A stretch of DNA of 64,000 bases, from positions 310,001 to 374,000 of the forward strand of contig CALSFV010000301.1 in the NCBI GenBank assembly GCA_943737045.1. The letters are read 5' to 3'. The position numbers and the translations under genes were made by a program. The notes under the pieces are model-generated. The model was not told the DNA's origin, searched no databases, and was given only the letters and a program-made list of their open reading frames with translations. This document shows, piece by piece, positions 8,015 through 18,050 of the stretch; the first letter of the stretch is position 1, and each line of letters starts with the position of its first letter. Origin of the DNA: Parapristionchus giblindavisi. Lineage: Eukaryota > Nematoda > Chromadorea > Rhabditida > Diplogasteridae.

Positions 8015-8529
8015 GCTCATGCATTTCAATTATTGACTGTATATCTAATCGAAGTGCGAACTTAGCTGTCAGCTGAGTTTAGCATTATAGGCATTGTGAG
8101 AAAGATTTAAGGAACCGTCATGATCAGTGAGTCATCCTCGCCAACCTGTAATAAAGATCAAAGATCAAAGATAGAGATCAAAGATTATCCAAACTGCAAT
8201 TGGTCACAATGAGTATTTTGTCAGATAGGAAGTCGTGTCATAACACCAAAAAAGCAATGTGTTTACTTTCTAATACGACAAACAGTTGAAAATTAACCAT
8301 TGGAATCATTGATGGGCGCCGATTGGGGTGCCCTACAGTAACCCATGACCTACCGTATGATATTTGATGGCACCTTCATCTACACTCTCATCAGGATTCT
8401 GTTGATGATTAGGATGAGGAACAGAGGAGATGACCTCATCATCGTTATCTCTCAATGAATCATCACAATTCTCGTTAGAGGCTGAACTTGTAGTGGAGTG
8501 AGCAGGAGACTGGAATGAATACAATTATA

Positions 8530-8699
8530 CATGGGCGCCGACATGGGGATGCCCCCTGTAAAATTAGAGCTTTTCGAAAATTTTTGGATTGCCCCCTGTA
8601 AAAAATGACGTATAAGTGAAATTTTTGGGGAAAAAAGTGAACGCCCCCTGTAAAATTAGCCATTTTCGCTCGGATGCCCCCCCCCCCCTGTAGAATCGA
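8530..8699 (-). repeat. ACAGGGGGC-containing repeat B, inverted copy
   Basis: Right-arm counterpart of 6945-7114. It has a C12 run at about 8677-8688 where the left arm has nine bases, a typical homopolymer difference. Confidence 0.55.
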
Positions 8700-8891
8700 G
8701 CTCCAGGTACCCCGCCCATGTATGAACACAACTATATGAAAAGATCATATTAATTCCTCCATTTACGAATACAATCATCTTCCCAATTATTACAACGCTA
8801 TTTATTGATTTGAGATAAATATGGATGGATGAAAAGTCATACATGCACACAGTAGATGTAACTCCATTACATACATCAATCAAACATTAGA

Positions 8892-8947
8892 GTACCAACT
8901 ACAATTCAATGGATCGATAAGGCGGTCCTTTGAATTGTAGTTGGTAC
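8892..8947 (-). repeat. Short hairpin, inverted copy
   Basis: Exact counterpart of the 6697-6752 hairpin, with the same 18-bp stem and loop. Confidence 0.8.
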
Positions 8948-9244
8948 ATGTTTTGAAAAATGTAACACCGCCTAAGGAGAGACCATTGCATGGTCACCAT
9001 ACCATACCTGTGCAGATATAGACACAACTTGCTGTTCGACATACGCGTTCACATTGGCCTGCTTCGCATTGTTCTCGTGTGGACTCGGGGGGCAGACGAG
9101 TACTCTTTTGACGAGGTACGGTAGGCACTTGAGGAGGTACGGTAGGCACTTGAGGAGGCACGGTAGGCACTTGAGGAGGAGCAAATGGTTGTGACTAAAA
9201 CAATACACAATTAAGATATATTAATTAGCATTAAAAGTACACAC

Positions 9245-9658
9245 CAGGGCTGTGCGGCATGAGTATATTTTCGGCATACGGCATATGCCGAATATTTTTT
9301 TCGGCAAATTTCGGCATAAAAACGGCATATTCGGCATAAGTTTCCAAATCATTATTGATCCGATGTTTATCAACATTTCAATGTTTTAGGCGAAAACATT
9401 AAAATTCTTTTCTAAAGATGTGTTAATAGATGTTTAAGATTTAGTTACAGGTTGAAAAAACTGAAGAACACTGGAAAAAAATTTATTTGCGTATTTTTTT
9501 AATATTGAAAAATACTCAAATTTTCGATATAGTTCATAGTTTTATGCCGAAAATATTTAAAATTTTCATGCCGTTTTCGGCACGGCATAAGCGGCATGAA
9601 AAAAACCGGCATAAACGGCATATTCGGCATACCGGCATGGCCATGCCGCACAGCCCTG
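9245..9658. mobile_element. hAT-type MITE, copy within the IR1 right arm
   Basis: Counterpart of 5986-6399, also 414 bp, with the same CAGGGCTGTG ends and the same 8-bp duplication now read as GTACACAC at 9237-9244 and 9659-9666. Since both arms share insertion site and duplication, the MITE was in place before IR1 formed. Confidence 0.9.
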
Positions 9659-9761
9659 GTACACACCTTTCTTGTCCTCTGAGTGTCCGGTTCCTAATCG
9701 TCGTCGTAATCCAACAGAGCCTAAAATAGATATCCATTGATTCATATTTATCACATTCTGT

Positions 9762-9851
9762 ATAATACATGGGTGTCGACATGGGGGGTGCCCCCTGAAA
9801 AATTAGTGCTTTTCGAAAATTTGTGGAAAGCCCCCTGTAAAAATTGACGTT
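9762..9851 (-). repeat. ACAGGGGGC-containing repeat A, inverted copy
   Basis: Right-arm counterpart of 5793-5882. Confidence 0.6.
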
Positions 9852-10064
9852 TAAAACGCGTTCTCCGTTAGAGCGGCGGGGGCATGGCACAATGTTTCAA
9901 AATCATCCTAGGTGACTCATATTTGATGGTTAGAGTCCCTAGGGGCGGTATACGCTTCAGCCGAAAAATTGACCCGAATTATCGATTTTTGATCTACCAC
10001 AAGTCGAAAAATCAAAGTGTGATTTCCATGGCATGTTATATACCATTCGATAGAGGATCCAAAG

Positions 10065-11623
10065 TTATATAAGAATACCAAGTCTCATAAGTTTTCATAA
10101 CTACATGTTCGAGAAATATCCGATTTTCCAATTTTTGACCAGGTTTTTTTGTTTTGATCTCATCGCTTACTATGTTACCCTTATTTCCCATTCCTGGATC
10201 TTTGATATGTTATGTAAAAATAGACGGGCTATCCGAATATCACACTTATTTGGACCTGCTAGGTGCCATTCATAGTGATATCATGTGAAATCTAACCCCT
10301 TTCTAACGCCCGAACGCCGACGCAGGTTCGAATCCGGGTACGGACTTAAATTTTTGCCAATTTTTTTTCTGCTCAAATTTGACTTTAAATTATATTTCCA
10401 TGTGTTTTACCGTGTTTTCACTAATTCATTGTCCGAAATAACCAAAAAACATTATCAGAAATACTAAAAAATCGCATAACTGTTATTCGGAATTCTCCAT
10501 AAATTTTCAAACAATGGACCTCCACTAGAGCTTTTCTACTAACATCATTTTGGTACTTAGAACAAAGAGTCATTAGCTCAGCTAGAAGCTGAGTTTTCAG
10601 TTTCGGAGCTCGGATTTGCAGCCCCACTACTGCTTAAAGAAGGGGACTCTTGAGTTTTTTCGTGACTAAACTGGTCAGGCACACTATAGATCACATCTCC
10701 CTGAATACAAAAACAATAATCTCTAATATTTTAGATGCCCCGGAATACAAGTAATCTCCGAGATTAAAGTTCATTGATGTCCAGGGAAACGCGCGAGTTT
10801 TTGAATTTGAAGGAAAAAAATATAGAAAATTGCAATCGGGAATCCAACCCACGTGATACGGCAACAAACGCTGACAAGTAACCACTTCGTATGTCCCACG
10901 TTCTTCATGTCAATAGCGCACCCCAAATCTCCTGATTACTCTTCTTTAAAATTTGAATCCGAAATATTCCGATACTTTGCCTGCAAAGCCCTAATGCCTC
11001 TCACGATGTTTCAGAAGAACAGGACTTTTCACTAAAGAACTAAACATTTTCATAAACGTTTACTTAGATTGCGTCATCACTACGCAACAGTGAACTAATT
11101 TAATTACATTAACACATTGTGGTTGTATTCCTGGAAACATTTCACACATTGACCCGAAAGATCAGCTTGATTGCTTTCCTGTCTAAAGATACAAAATGAC
11201 GAATATCAGTAATACGATTTCTTAGTATTTTTTATATTGTTTTTGGTTTTTTCGTACAATAAATTAGTGAAAACACGCTAAAACACATGGAAATATAATT
11301 TAAAGTCAAATTTGAGCAGAAAAAAAATTGGCAAAAATTTAGGTCCGTACCCGGATTCGAACCTGCGTCAGCGTTCGGGCGTTAGAATGGGGTTAGATTT
11401 CACATGATATCACTATGAATGACACCTAGCAGGTCCAAATAAGTGTGATATTCGGATAGCCCGTCCATTTTTACATAACATATCAAAGATCCAGGAATGG
11501 GAAATGATGGTAACATAGTAAGCCATGAGATCAAAACAAAAAATCCTGGTCTAAAATTGGAAAATCGGTTATTACTCGAACATGGAGTTATGAAAACTTA
11601 TGAAACTTGGTATTCTTATATAA
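10065..11623. mobile_element. Foldback element, copy within the IR1 right arm
   Basis: Counterpart of 4020-5579, with arms at about 10,065-10,495 and 11,195-11,623. The T-arm-like GGTTCGAATCC appears at 10,325-10,335 and in complement at 11,353-11,363. The internal segment carries no supported gene. Confidence 0.75.
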
Positions 11624-12793
11624 TCAATCAATACCTACAATTCGTTCTCGTTCCTCTTCATCATCGAAAGCTTTGATATCAGCCTGTAGTTGTGCAATCT
11701 CTGCCTCGATCTCTCGACGCTCAGCCGCTTGCTAAACAATAATACCGTAGTATTTTCAATTTCAACAATCATTATTGATTCATGATATCGTAGTCTACCT
11801 GTTCCATCTCCTTCCGCCAAGGAGCATTCGCCATCTTCTGTTCGAAATCGGCAACTTGTTCGAGTGCCTCAAACGAATACCATAGTAACTTTCTAACTAT
11901 TGATTTATTGAAAGCTCACCTTTGCGGTTGTCTGTTCAATATCTGGTCTACGAGATTAGAGCTGAAATTAAAATTATTGATTTTCAGCAGCAAAATAAAT
12001 ACCGTACCGCGATCGTATCGAGTCGAATTCTCTCCTGATTGAGAACATGAAGTTCTTTCATGTCCTTGATTTCACCACGAAGACTGCAATATAGATTTTT
12101 TTTAAATGAATTTTGAACAAAATTGAAACGAAATTTGTTCAATACCATTCAATTATTGATACATTTTATATCAATACAAGAATTGGTTCTTCTTCCGATA
12201 ACGGCATCGACCTTCTTTGTGAAATAAATAGTCAAAAGTATTGGAATGAGCAAGAAATAGAGGAATTGTGTGATGTAATTATCGGAAGAACGATCACGGC
12301 CTATCCCCCCAATTGCATATCCACGATGTTTCCTTCCAACCAGTTGATATCCCGTTTCACCCACCGTTCATTATCCTTGAGTAACGTAGCGAGTTTTGCC
12401 TTCTTCGCGTCTCTCGTTGCATGCAGCTTTATCAGAATCTTCTCCTGTGCATCCCAACGTGCTCGCACCTTCTCAATCATCTTGCGCAGTTCTCCAAATC
12501 AATCAATAATGACAATGCATAATCAAGAAGGATAAAGTATGTCACTCACTTGTCTGGACTATCTCTGCTTCACGGCGGCGTGCGTCTCTACGCAATTTCC
12601 TCTCCACTGAAACATAAAGATATAATTTAAGTGCAATCATTTTTCCGAAATTTTCGTTCCGTGATAGATTATACGACACTATAATGTCCACAGTGATTGG
12701 GCTTAGCACTGTGAATTCAAAGAATCCACGCCAAAATATGGCAAGCTAATGTAAGATCTTCCTAAACAAGCAGGCACTGCATCTAGACATGTT

Positions 12794-13033
12794 CTTACAT
12801 TGAAATAATGAATTTTTAAATTTTGTGATCAACTTATGATGATTTCAATATCATTATCATTATCATACTATTTCAGCACTAATGAAAGATTTTGCAGCAT
12901 TTATTGAGAATGTTACATACATTTTCAAGTGAGAGTCTTATTTTCTTCTTCCATTCTTTTGCTGATATTTACAAAAAGGCTAACAAAAGTGAAAGATGTG
13001 AACTATTCTCTCTCTGTCTCTATCCTTGTCTTT
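12794..13033. other. Unique junction between IR1 and IR2, no gene seen
   Basis: A 240-bp AT-rich stretch with ATCATTATC repeats near 12,850 and a CTCTCTCTGTCTCTATCC pyrimidine run just before IR2. A GTGAAAGAT block near 12,985 also occurs, inverted, beyond the right end of IR2 (15,833-15,841), so the outer edges of IR2 may be slightly wider than annotated. Confidence 0.55.
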
Positions 13034-13987
13034 TATATGAGAGGAATCGCCAGAGGTTCGACCACCCCCCGGACATAGAAAATTCGACCCCCTGAAAAAT
13101 TCAGAATAAGTACTTTGAACGATGCTCTATCGAACTGCGTTTTCCGAATTTGCATATCTGCTCTCATTTTCGAGTAGCGGTAGGTCAAAGTTGGCAGGTA
13201 CGGTTTTTTTGGCTCGAGTGTGCGTCAGAAAAATGATCATAACTCCGTTCAAAATAATGATAGACACTTTTTCAAAAAAAGCATCGAAAGAGGAGATCTT
13301 GCGCAACATTTACCAGTTGATGACGTCATTTTTCGACCGTGCGCCGGTGCTGGGCGGTCGGTTTTATGAAAAAGTGACGTAACTTTCCTAATCGGAAAAA
13401 GTGCACTTTTCTTCTATGCGCGTTTTGTTGCACCCATATGTGTCTAAAAATGACCCAAGTTTCAGAGGATTTCCGAATTGGAAAAAAAAAGCGCTGATTT
13501 TAGTGACGCGACCTCGGCTTATTCCTTTATTTAGTGACGCGACCTCGGCTTATTCCTTTATCAAGAAACAGCAAAGGAGCTAAAATGACTCAAAAACATC
13601 CGAAAAAACATTGCGAGCTCAAAATACCCATATATGACAGTTATATGAAACACAAAGCCACCAAGTTCCGAAAAATTTGAAAAAAACCGTATTTTGCTTT
13701 TCCACGTGGAAAAAACGTTTCAGTAATGATAATTAATCTTTATAATATTTCTTATAATGTTTTTGAACATTTATATTTTTGGAAGTGAAGGCCTACCTGC
13801 TCTTAGAGCCGAGATATCCGCCATCGAAATTACACGCGCGCGCCCCAACTCCGCGCGACTGCTCATCATCCGCTCTCTCACTCCCACACGCTCTTTCGTG
13901 AACAGACAGGGAGAGAAAAAAAAGGAGAAGGGAGACTAACATCTGACAACTACACGAAATGGAGATGTTAGAAAACTCTGAGCGAAC

Positions 13988-14041
13988 AGAGTTGCATTTG
14001 AACAACAAAGAACGAGTGTGAGCCCCCCCCCCCAAACCTTC

Positions 14042-14083
<42 letters not shown>

Positions 14084-14865
14084 AAGGAATGATGAAGTAC
14101 AATGTCAAAACTAATGTTAGATAAGATACATTTATTAGAGAAATCAGTCATAATTGAAAACAATTAACATTGAAATAACATATTACAAAGAGAAATGGAT
14201 GACAAACGGATGTTTTAAGGATGTTTTTAGTTTAGTGATCGAATGAGACAGAGACAAATTATATGTGTGGTGGATTAACAATAATTTATAGTAGATTCCT
14301 AGCAGTGCTAGGGGGATCCATAAATTGTTTTACTTGCGAGCGTTTTATACTTATGTGCGGGAAGAGCATTTCGCTTGCGCGCCCATCCGCCTCTATTACC
14401 CTTTGAGAAGAGATGTTTTTTTCATCGTACCAATCCTGATTGATCGTTGACCTGCCTTACTTCCATTCTTCAACATGGTTGTGGTTCCACTCATTGTGAC
14501 ACTACTTCTCCTGGGTGTCATTCCTGCTAGGAGAAGGATCCACGAACTTCTGTTCCAAGGGGCGGTGGGAGAGAGTGAGCTTACCGACCGTTCGCGATGA
14601 AGAAAATGAACGTGAATGAAGAGGTGAAGAGAGAAGAGATGTGTTGCCATAAAATGAACGTTTTCCAGCTCAGAATGACTCAAAACAACTTGTTTCATCA
14701 TTCTTAGCACCAAAAATACCGTGGAACACGTTTTTTGTGTCTGTAAAAATCAGCAAAAGATTTGGATCGAACCGGGGTTCGAACCCGCTCGGTGTTTTTA
14801 GAGTGGTACCTCTTTACCTCGACGTCTCGAATGATTTTGCTTATTTTATTTATTTATTTATCGTA
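13988..14865. other. IR2 spacer, no secure gene
   Basis: This holds a C9 run, a TC microsatellite and a GC-richer middle. A minus-strand frame (14,396-14,713, 105 codons) and a short plus-strand frame (14,475-14,600, 41 residues starting MVVVPLIVTLLLLGVIPA) overlap each other. The latter has a hydrophobic start like a signal peptide, but nothing else supports either. A T-arm-like GGTTCGAACCC lies at 14,777-14,787. I would not call a gene here. Confidence 0.6.
14046..14081. repeat. (TC)n microsatellite
   Basis: About 17 uninterrupted CT dinucleotides following CCTCG, in the IR2 spacer. Confidence 0.95.
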
Positions 14866-15830
14866 GTTCGCTCAGAGTTTTCTAACATCTCCATTTCGTG
14901 TAGTTGTCAGATGTTAGTCTCCCTTCTCCTTTTTTTCTCTCCCTGTCTGTTCACGAAAGAGCGTGTGGGAGTGAGAGAGCGGATGATGAGCAGTCGCGCG
15001 GAGTTGGGGCGCGCGCGTGTAATTTCGATGGCGGATATCTCGGCTCTAAGAGCAGGTAGGCCTTCACTTCCAAAAATATAAATGTTCAAAAACATTATAA
15101 GAAATATTATAAAGATTAATTATCATTACTGAAACGTTTTTTCCACGTGGAAAAGCAAAATACGGTTTTTTTCAAATTTTTCGGAACTTGGTGATTTTGT
15201 GTTTCATATAACTGTCATATATGGGTATTTTGAGCTCGTAATGTTTTTTCGGATGTTTTTGAGTCATTTTAGCTCCTTTGCTGTTTCTTGATAAAGGAAT
15301 AAGCCGAGGTCGCGTCACTAAATAAGGGAATAAGCCGAGGTCGCGTCACTAAAATCAGCGCTTTTTTTTTTTTCCAATTCGGAAATCCTCTGAAACTTGG
15401 GTCATTTTTAGACACATATGGGTGCAACAAAACGCGCATAGAAGAAAAGTGCACTTTTTCCGATTAGGAAAGTTACGTCACTTTTTCATAAAACCGACCG
15501 CCCAGCACCGGCGCATGGTCGAAAAATGACGTAATCAACTGGTAAATGTTGCGCAAGATCTCCTCTTTCGATGCCTTTTTTGAAAAAGTGTCTATCATTA
15601 TTTTGAACGGAGTTATGATCATTTTTCTGACGCACACTCGAGCCAAAAAAACCGTACCTGCCAACTTTGACCTACCGCTACTCGAAAATGAGAGCAGATA
15701 TGCAAATTCGGAAAACGCAGTTCGATAGAGCATCGTTCAAAGTACTTATTCTGAATTTTTCAGGGGGTCGAATTTTCTATGTCCGCGGACCCTCCGAAAC
15801 GGTCGATTTTCTCGCGATTCCTCTCATATA

Positions 15831-16189
15831 TCTTTCACTTTCTTATTTCCTTTCATCTCGCCTTGTCCGCCCCCCATGCGAGTAGTTCACAGATATATAG
15901 TTGTTCTTTTATCCTTTCTGGTAGGTCCCACTATCACCCCCTTCTGTAGTCGTCGATATCTCTCATAGTTGATCTGTGGTCCTGGCCATTCTCACTGAAG
16001 ATGCTGTTACCTCCGCAAGTTGTCATGGTCCACAACTGAGTTCACCACAACACACCACTGTATCCTATGAGAGATCCCCCTTTCCACCCTGAGATATCAA
16101 ACCCTGACCCCCCAATATATCACATATAAATTTCATGAATTTTCACTAGTCACTTTTATGTGTTTCGTTTCGTGCATACGCACGTTGAT

Positions 16190-16192
<3 letters not shown>
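15831..16192. other. Unique sequence between IR2 and the tandem arrays, no gene seen
   Basis: About 360 bp of moderately GC-rich, C-rich sequence (CCCCCTTTCC, GACCCCCC) without an open frame or repeat I can identify. This is the last single-copy sequence before the arrays and hence the natural anchor for mapping them. Confidence 0.6.

Positions 16193-16237
<45 letters not shown>
16193..16237. repeat. (AT)n microsatellite at the array edge
   Basis: About 22 AT dinucleotides that end in ATAAGATGGGAG. This replaces the expected CTAAGATGGGAG of the 170-bp unit, so the microsatellite marks the left breakpoint of that array. Confidence 0.95.
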
Positions 16238-16239
<2 letters not shown>

Positions 16240-18050
16240 ATGGGAGAGGGAGAAGAATGATAGAGAGCTATTCACAAAACAACGATATGAAATATATTCA
16301 AATATCGATTCAGTTTTCTAGTACATTTTCATAAAATCAATTATATGAATTACTTCATTGATTCTAGTAGATTCTCGATCGCGAGATCTTCTCGGCCTTT
16401 TGGCTAAGATGGGAGTAGGGAGAAGAATGATAGAGAGCTATTCACAAAACAACGATATGAAATATATTCAAATATCGATTCAGTTTTCTAGTACATTTTC
16501 ATAAAATCAATTATATGAATTACTTCATTGATTCTAGTAGATTCTCGATCGCGAGATCTTCTCGGCCTTTTGGCTAAGATGGGAGTAGGGAGAAGAATGA
16601 TAGAGAGCTATTCACAAAACAACGATATGAAATATATTCAAATATCGATTCAGTTTTCAAGTACATTTTCACAAAATCAATTATATGAATTACTTCATTG
16701 ATTTTAGTAGATTCTCGATCGCGAGATCTTCTCGGCCTTTTGGCTAAGATGGGAGTAGGGAGAAGAATGATAGAGAGCTATTCACAAAACAACGATATGA
16801 AATATATTCAAATATCGATTCAGTTTTCAAGTACATTTTCATAAAATCAATTATATGAATTACTTCATTGATTTTAGTAGATTCTCGATCGCGAGATCTT
16901 CTCGGCCTTTTGGCTAAGATGGGAGTAGGGAGAAGAATGATAGAGAGCTATTCACAAAACAACGATATGAAATATATTCAAATATCGATTCAGTTTTCAA
17001 GTACATTTTCATAAAATCAATTATATGAATTACTTCATTGATTTTAGTAGATTCTCGATCGCGAGATCTTCTCGGCCTTTTGGCTAAGATGGGAGTAGGG
17101 AGAAGAATGATAGAGAGCTATTCACAAAACAACGATATGAAATATATTCAAATATCGATTCAGTTTTCAAGTACATTTCCATAAAATCAATTATATGAAT
17201 TACTTCATTGATTTTAGTAGATTCTCGATCGCGAGATCTTCTCGGCCTTTTGGCTAAGATGGGAGTAGGGAGAAGAATGATAGAGAGCTATTCACAAAAC
17301 AACGATATGAAATATATTCAAATATCGATTCAGTTTTCAAGTACATTTTCATAAAATCAATTATATGAATTACTTCATTGATTTTAGTAAATTCTCGATC
17401 ACGAGATCTTCTCGGCCTTTTGGCTAAGATGGGAGTAGGGAGAAGAATGATAGAGAGCTATTCACAAAACAACGATATGAAATATATTCAAATATCGATT
17501 CAGTTTTCGAGTACATTTTCATAAAATAAATTATATGAATTACTTCATTGATTTTAGTAGATTCTCGATCGCGAGATCTTCTCGGCCTTTTGGCTAAGAT
17601 GGGAGTAGGGAGAAGAATGATAGAGAGCTATTCACAAAACAACGATATGAAATATATTCAAATATCGATTCAGTTTTCAAGTACATTTTCATAAAATCAA
17701 TTATATGAATTACTTCATTGATTTTAGTAGATTCTCGATCGCGAGATCTTCTCGGCCTTTTGGCTAAGATGGGAGTAGGGAGAAGAATGATAGAGAGCTA
17801 TTCACAAAACAACGATATGAAATATATTCAAATATCGATTCAGTTTTCAAGTACATTTTCATAAAATCAATTATATGAATTACTTCATTGATTTTAGTAA
17901 ATTCTCGATCGCGAGGTCTTCTCGGCCTTTTGGCTAAGATGGGAGTAGGGAGAAGAATGATAGAGAGCTATTCACAAAACAACGATATGAAATATATTCA
18001 AATATCGATTCAGTTTTCAAGTACATTTTCATAAAATCAATTATATGAAT
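16238..18050 (+). repeat. 170-bp tandem array (about 10.7 units)
   Basis: The period is exactly 170 bp. The GGGAG that follows the U2-like box starts near 16241, 16411, 16581 and so on to 17941. Units differ at only a few sites, such as TTCTAGTAC versus TTCAAGTAC, CATAAAATC versus CACAAAATC, and single changes in the TAGATTCTCGATCGCGAG block. The first unit lacks the extra TA in GGGAGTAGGG, and its left end is cut by the AT microsatellite. The last unit stops at TTATATGAAT and passes without a gap into the 41-bp satellite. Confidence 0.97.
16389..17940 (+). pseudogene. Ten U2 snRNA 5'-end fragments, one per 170-bp unit
   Basis: CTCGGCCTTTTGGCTAAGAT, preceded by TT, occurs at 16389-16410 and every 170 bp after that (16559, 16729, 16899, 17069, 17239, 17409, 17579, 17749, 17919), always on the + strand. 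It matches the nearly invariant stem-loop I region at the 5' end of U2 snRNA, and an ATCGC like the U2 start lies a few bases upstream, separated by GAGATC. In real U2 the next bases lead to the branch-site-pairing GUAGUA. Here they are GGGAGTAGGGAG and the rest of U2 is absent, so these are fragments and not functional U2 genes. Confidence 0.8.

Larger units (their letters stand above)
7535..8106. other. IR1 spacer (572 bp)
   Basis: This is single-copy sequence between the two arms of IR1, and both arms meet it at TTAA (7531-7534 and 8107-8110). The first 70 bases (7535-7604) stay open in the frame of exon 12 after its TAA and end at a GTATTC donor-like site, so they may once have been coding. 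The rest contains the H2A remnant and its 3' end. Short TTTGATCT motifs recur at 7450-7490 and 7664-7682. Confidence 0.85.
8107..12606 (-). pseudogene. 5'-truncated inverted copy of the coiled-coil gene (exons 3-12)
   Basis: On the minus strand, exons correspond to 12550-12606, 12365-12491, 12003-12083, 11920-11947, 11799-11867, 11635-11731, 9665-9720, 9008-9194, 8354-8509 and 8107-8145. All splice sites are kept and the same six-base homopolymer frameshift is present in exon 10 (GGGGGG near 9087-9092), so that change predates the duplication. Exons 1 and 2 are missing because the arm ends at 12793. In exon 4, clustered substitutions change KMREEVRAR to KMIEKVRAR. Without its start region it is probably not translated, but it could be transcribed antisense to the left copy. 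Confidence 0.8.
8107..12793 (-). repeat. IR1 right arm
   Basis: Reverse complement of 2849-7534, beginning at TTAA and ending where GAACATGTCTAGAT (in the inverted sense) departs from the left-arm sequence. It carries inverted copies of the foldback element, the hAT MITE, the hairpin and exons 3-12. Most single-base differences from the left arm are scattered. Five are packed into 12,451-12,477. Confidence 0.95.
13034..15830. mobile_element. IR2: foldback element with about 0.95-kb inverted arms
   Basis: Arms 13,034-13,987 and 14,866-15,830 are inverted copies, separated by 878 bp. They match closely except for a short replaced segment near the outer ends (13,051-13,070) and homopolymer length (A9 versus T12 near 13,481 and 15,362). 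Each arm contains a 31-bp tandem duplication of TAGTGACGCGACCTCGGC-type sequence (13,501-13,560; 15,301-15,355). No transposase is visible and I find no clear target-site duplication. A third arm fragment at 10-506 shows the arm is a dispersed repeat. It may be a long-TIR DNA transposon derivative. Confidence 0.75.

Noticed and set aside
7535..8106. piggyBac insertion at TTAA
   Set aside because: TTAA flanks both sides, but any inverted repeat ending on this palindromic tetramer would give that. The spacer ends lack piggyBac-like terminal inverted repeats.
2849..12793. Pure assembly foldback artefact
   Set aside because: Not accepted as the main explanation: there is a genuine single-copy spacer, clustered arm differences and unique sequence on both outer sides. 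It cannot be fully excluded without reads.
14761..14830. tRNA gene on the minus strand around GGTTCGAACCC
   Set aside because: Parts resemble anticodon and T arms, but no 5' acceptor half pairs with the 3' end and the D arm is missing. At best it is a tRNA-derived relic.
16389..16410. Functional U2 snRNA gene
   Set aside because: Only the first stem-loop is present. The branch-site recognition sequence, Sm site and 3' stem-loops are absent from the 170-bp unit.
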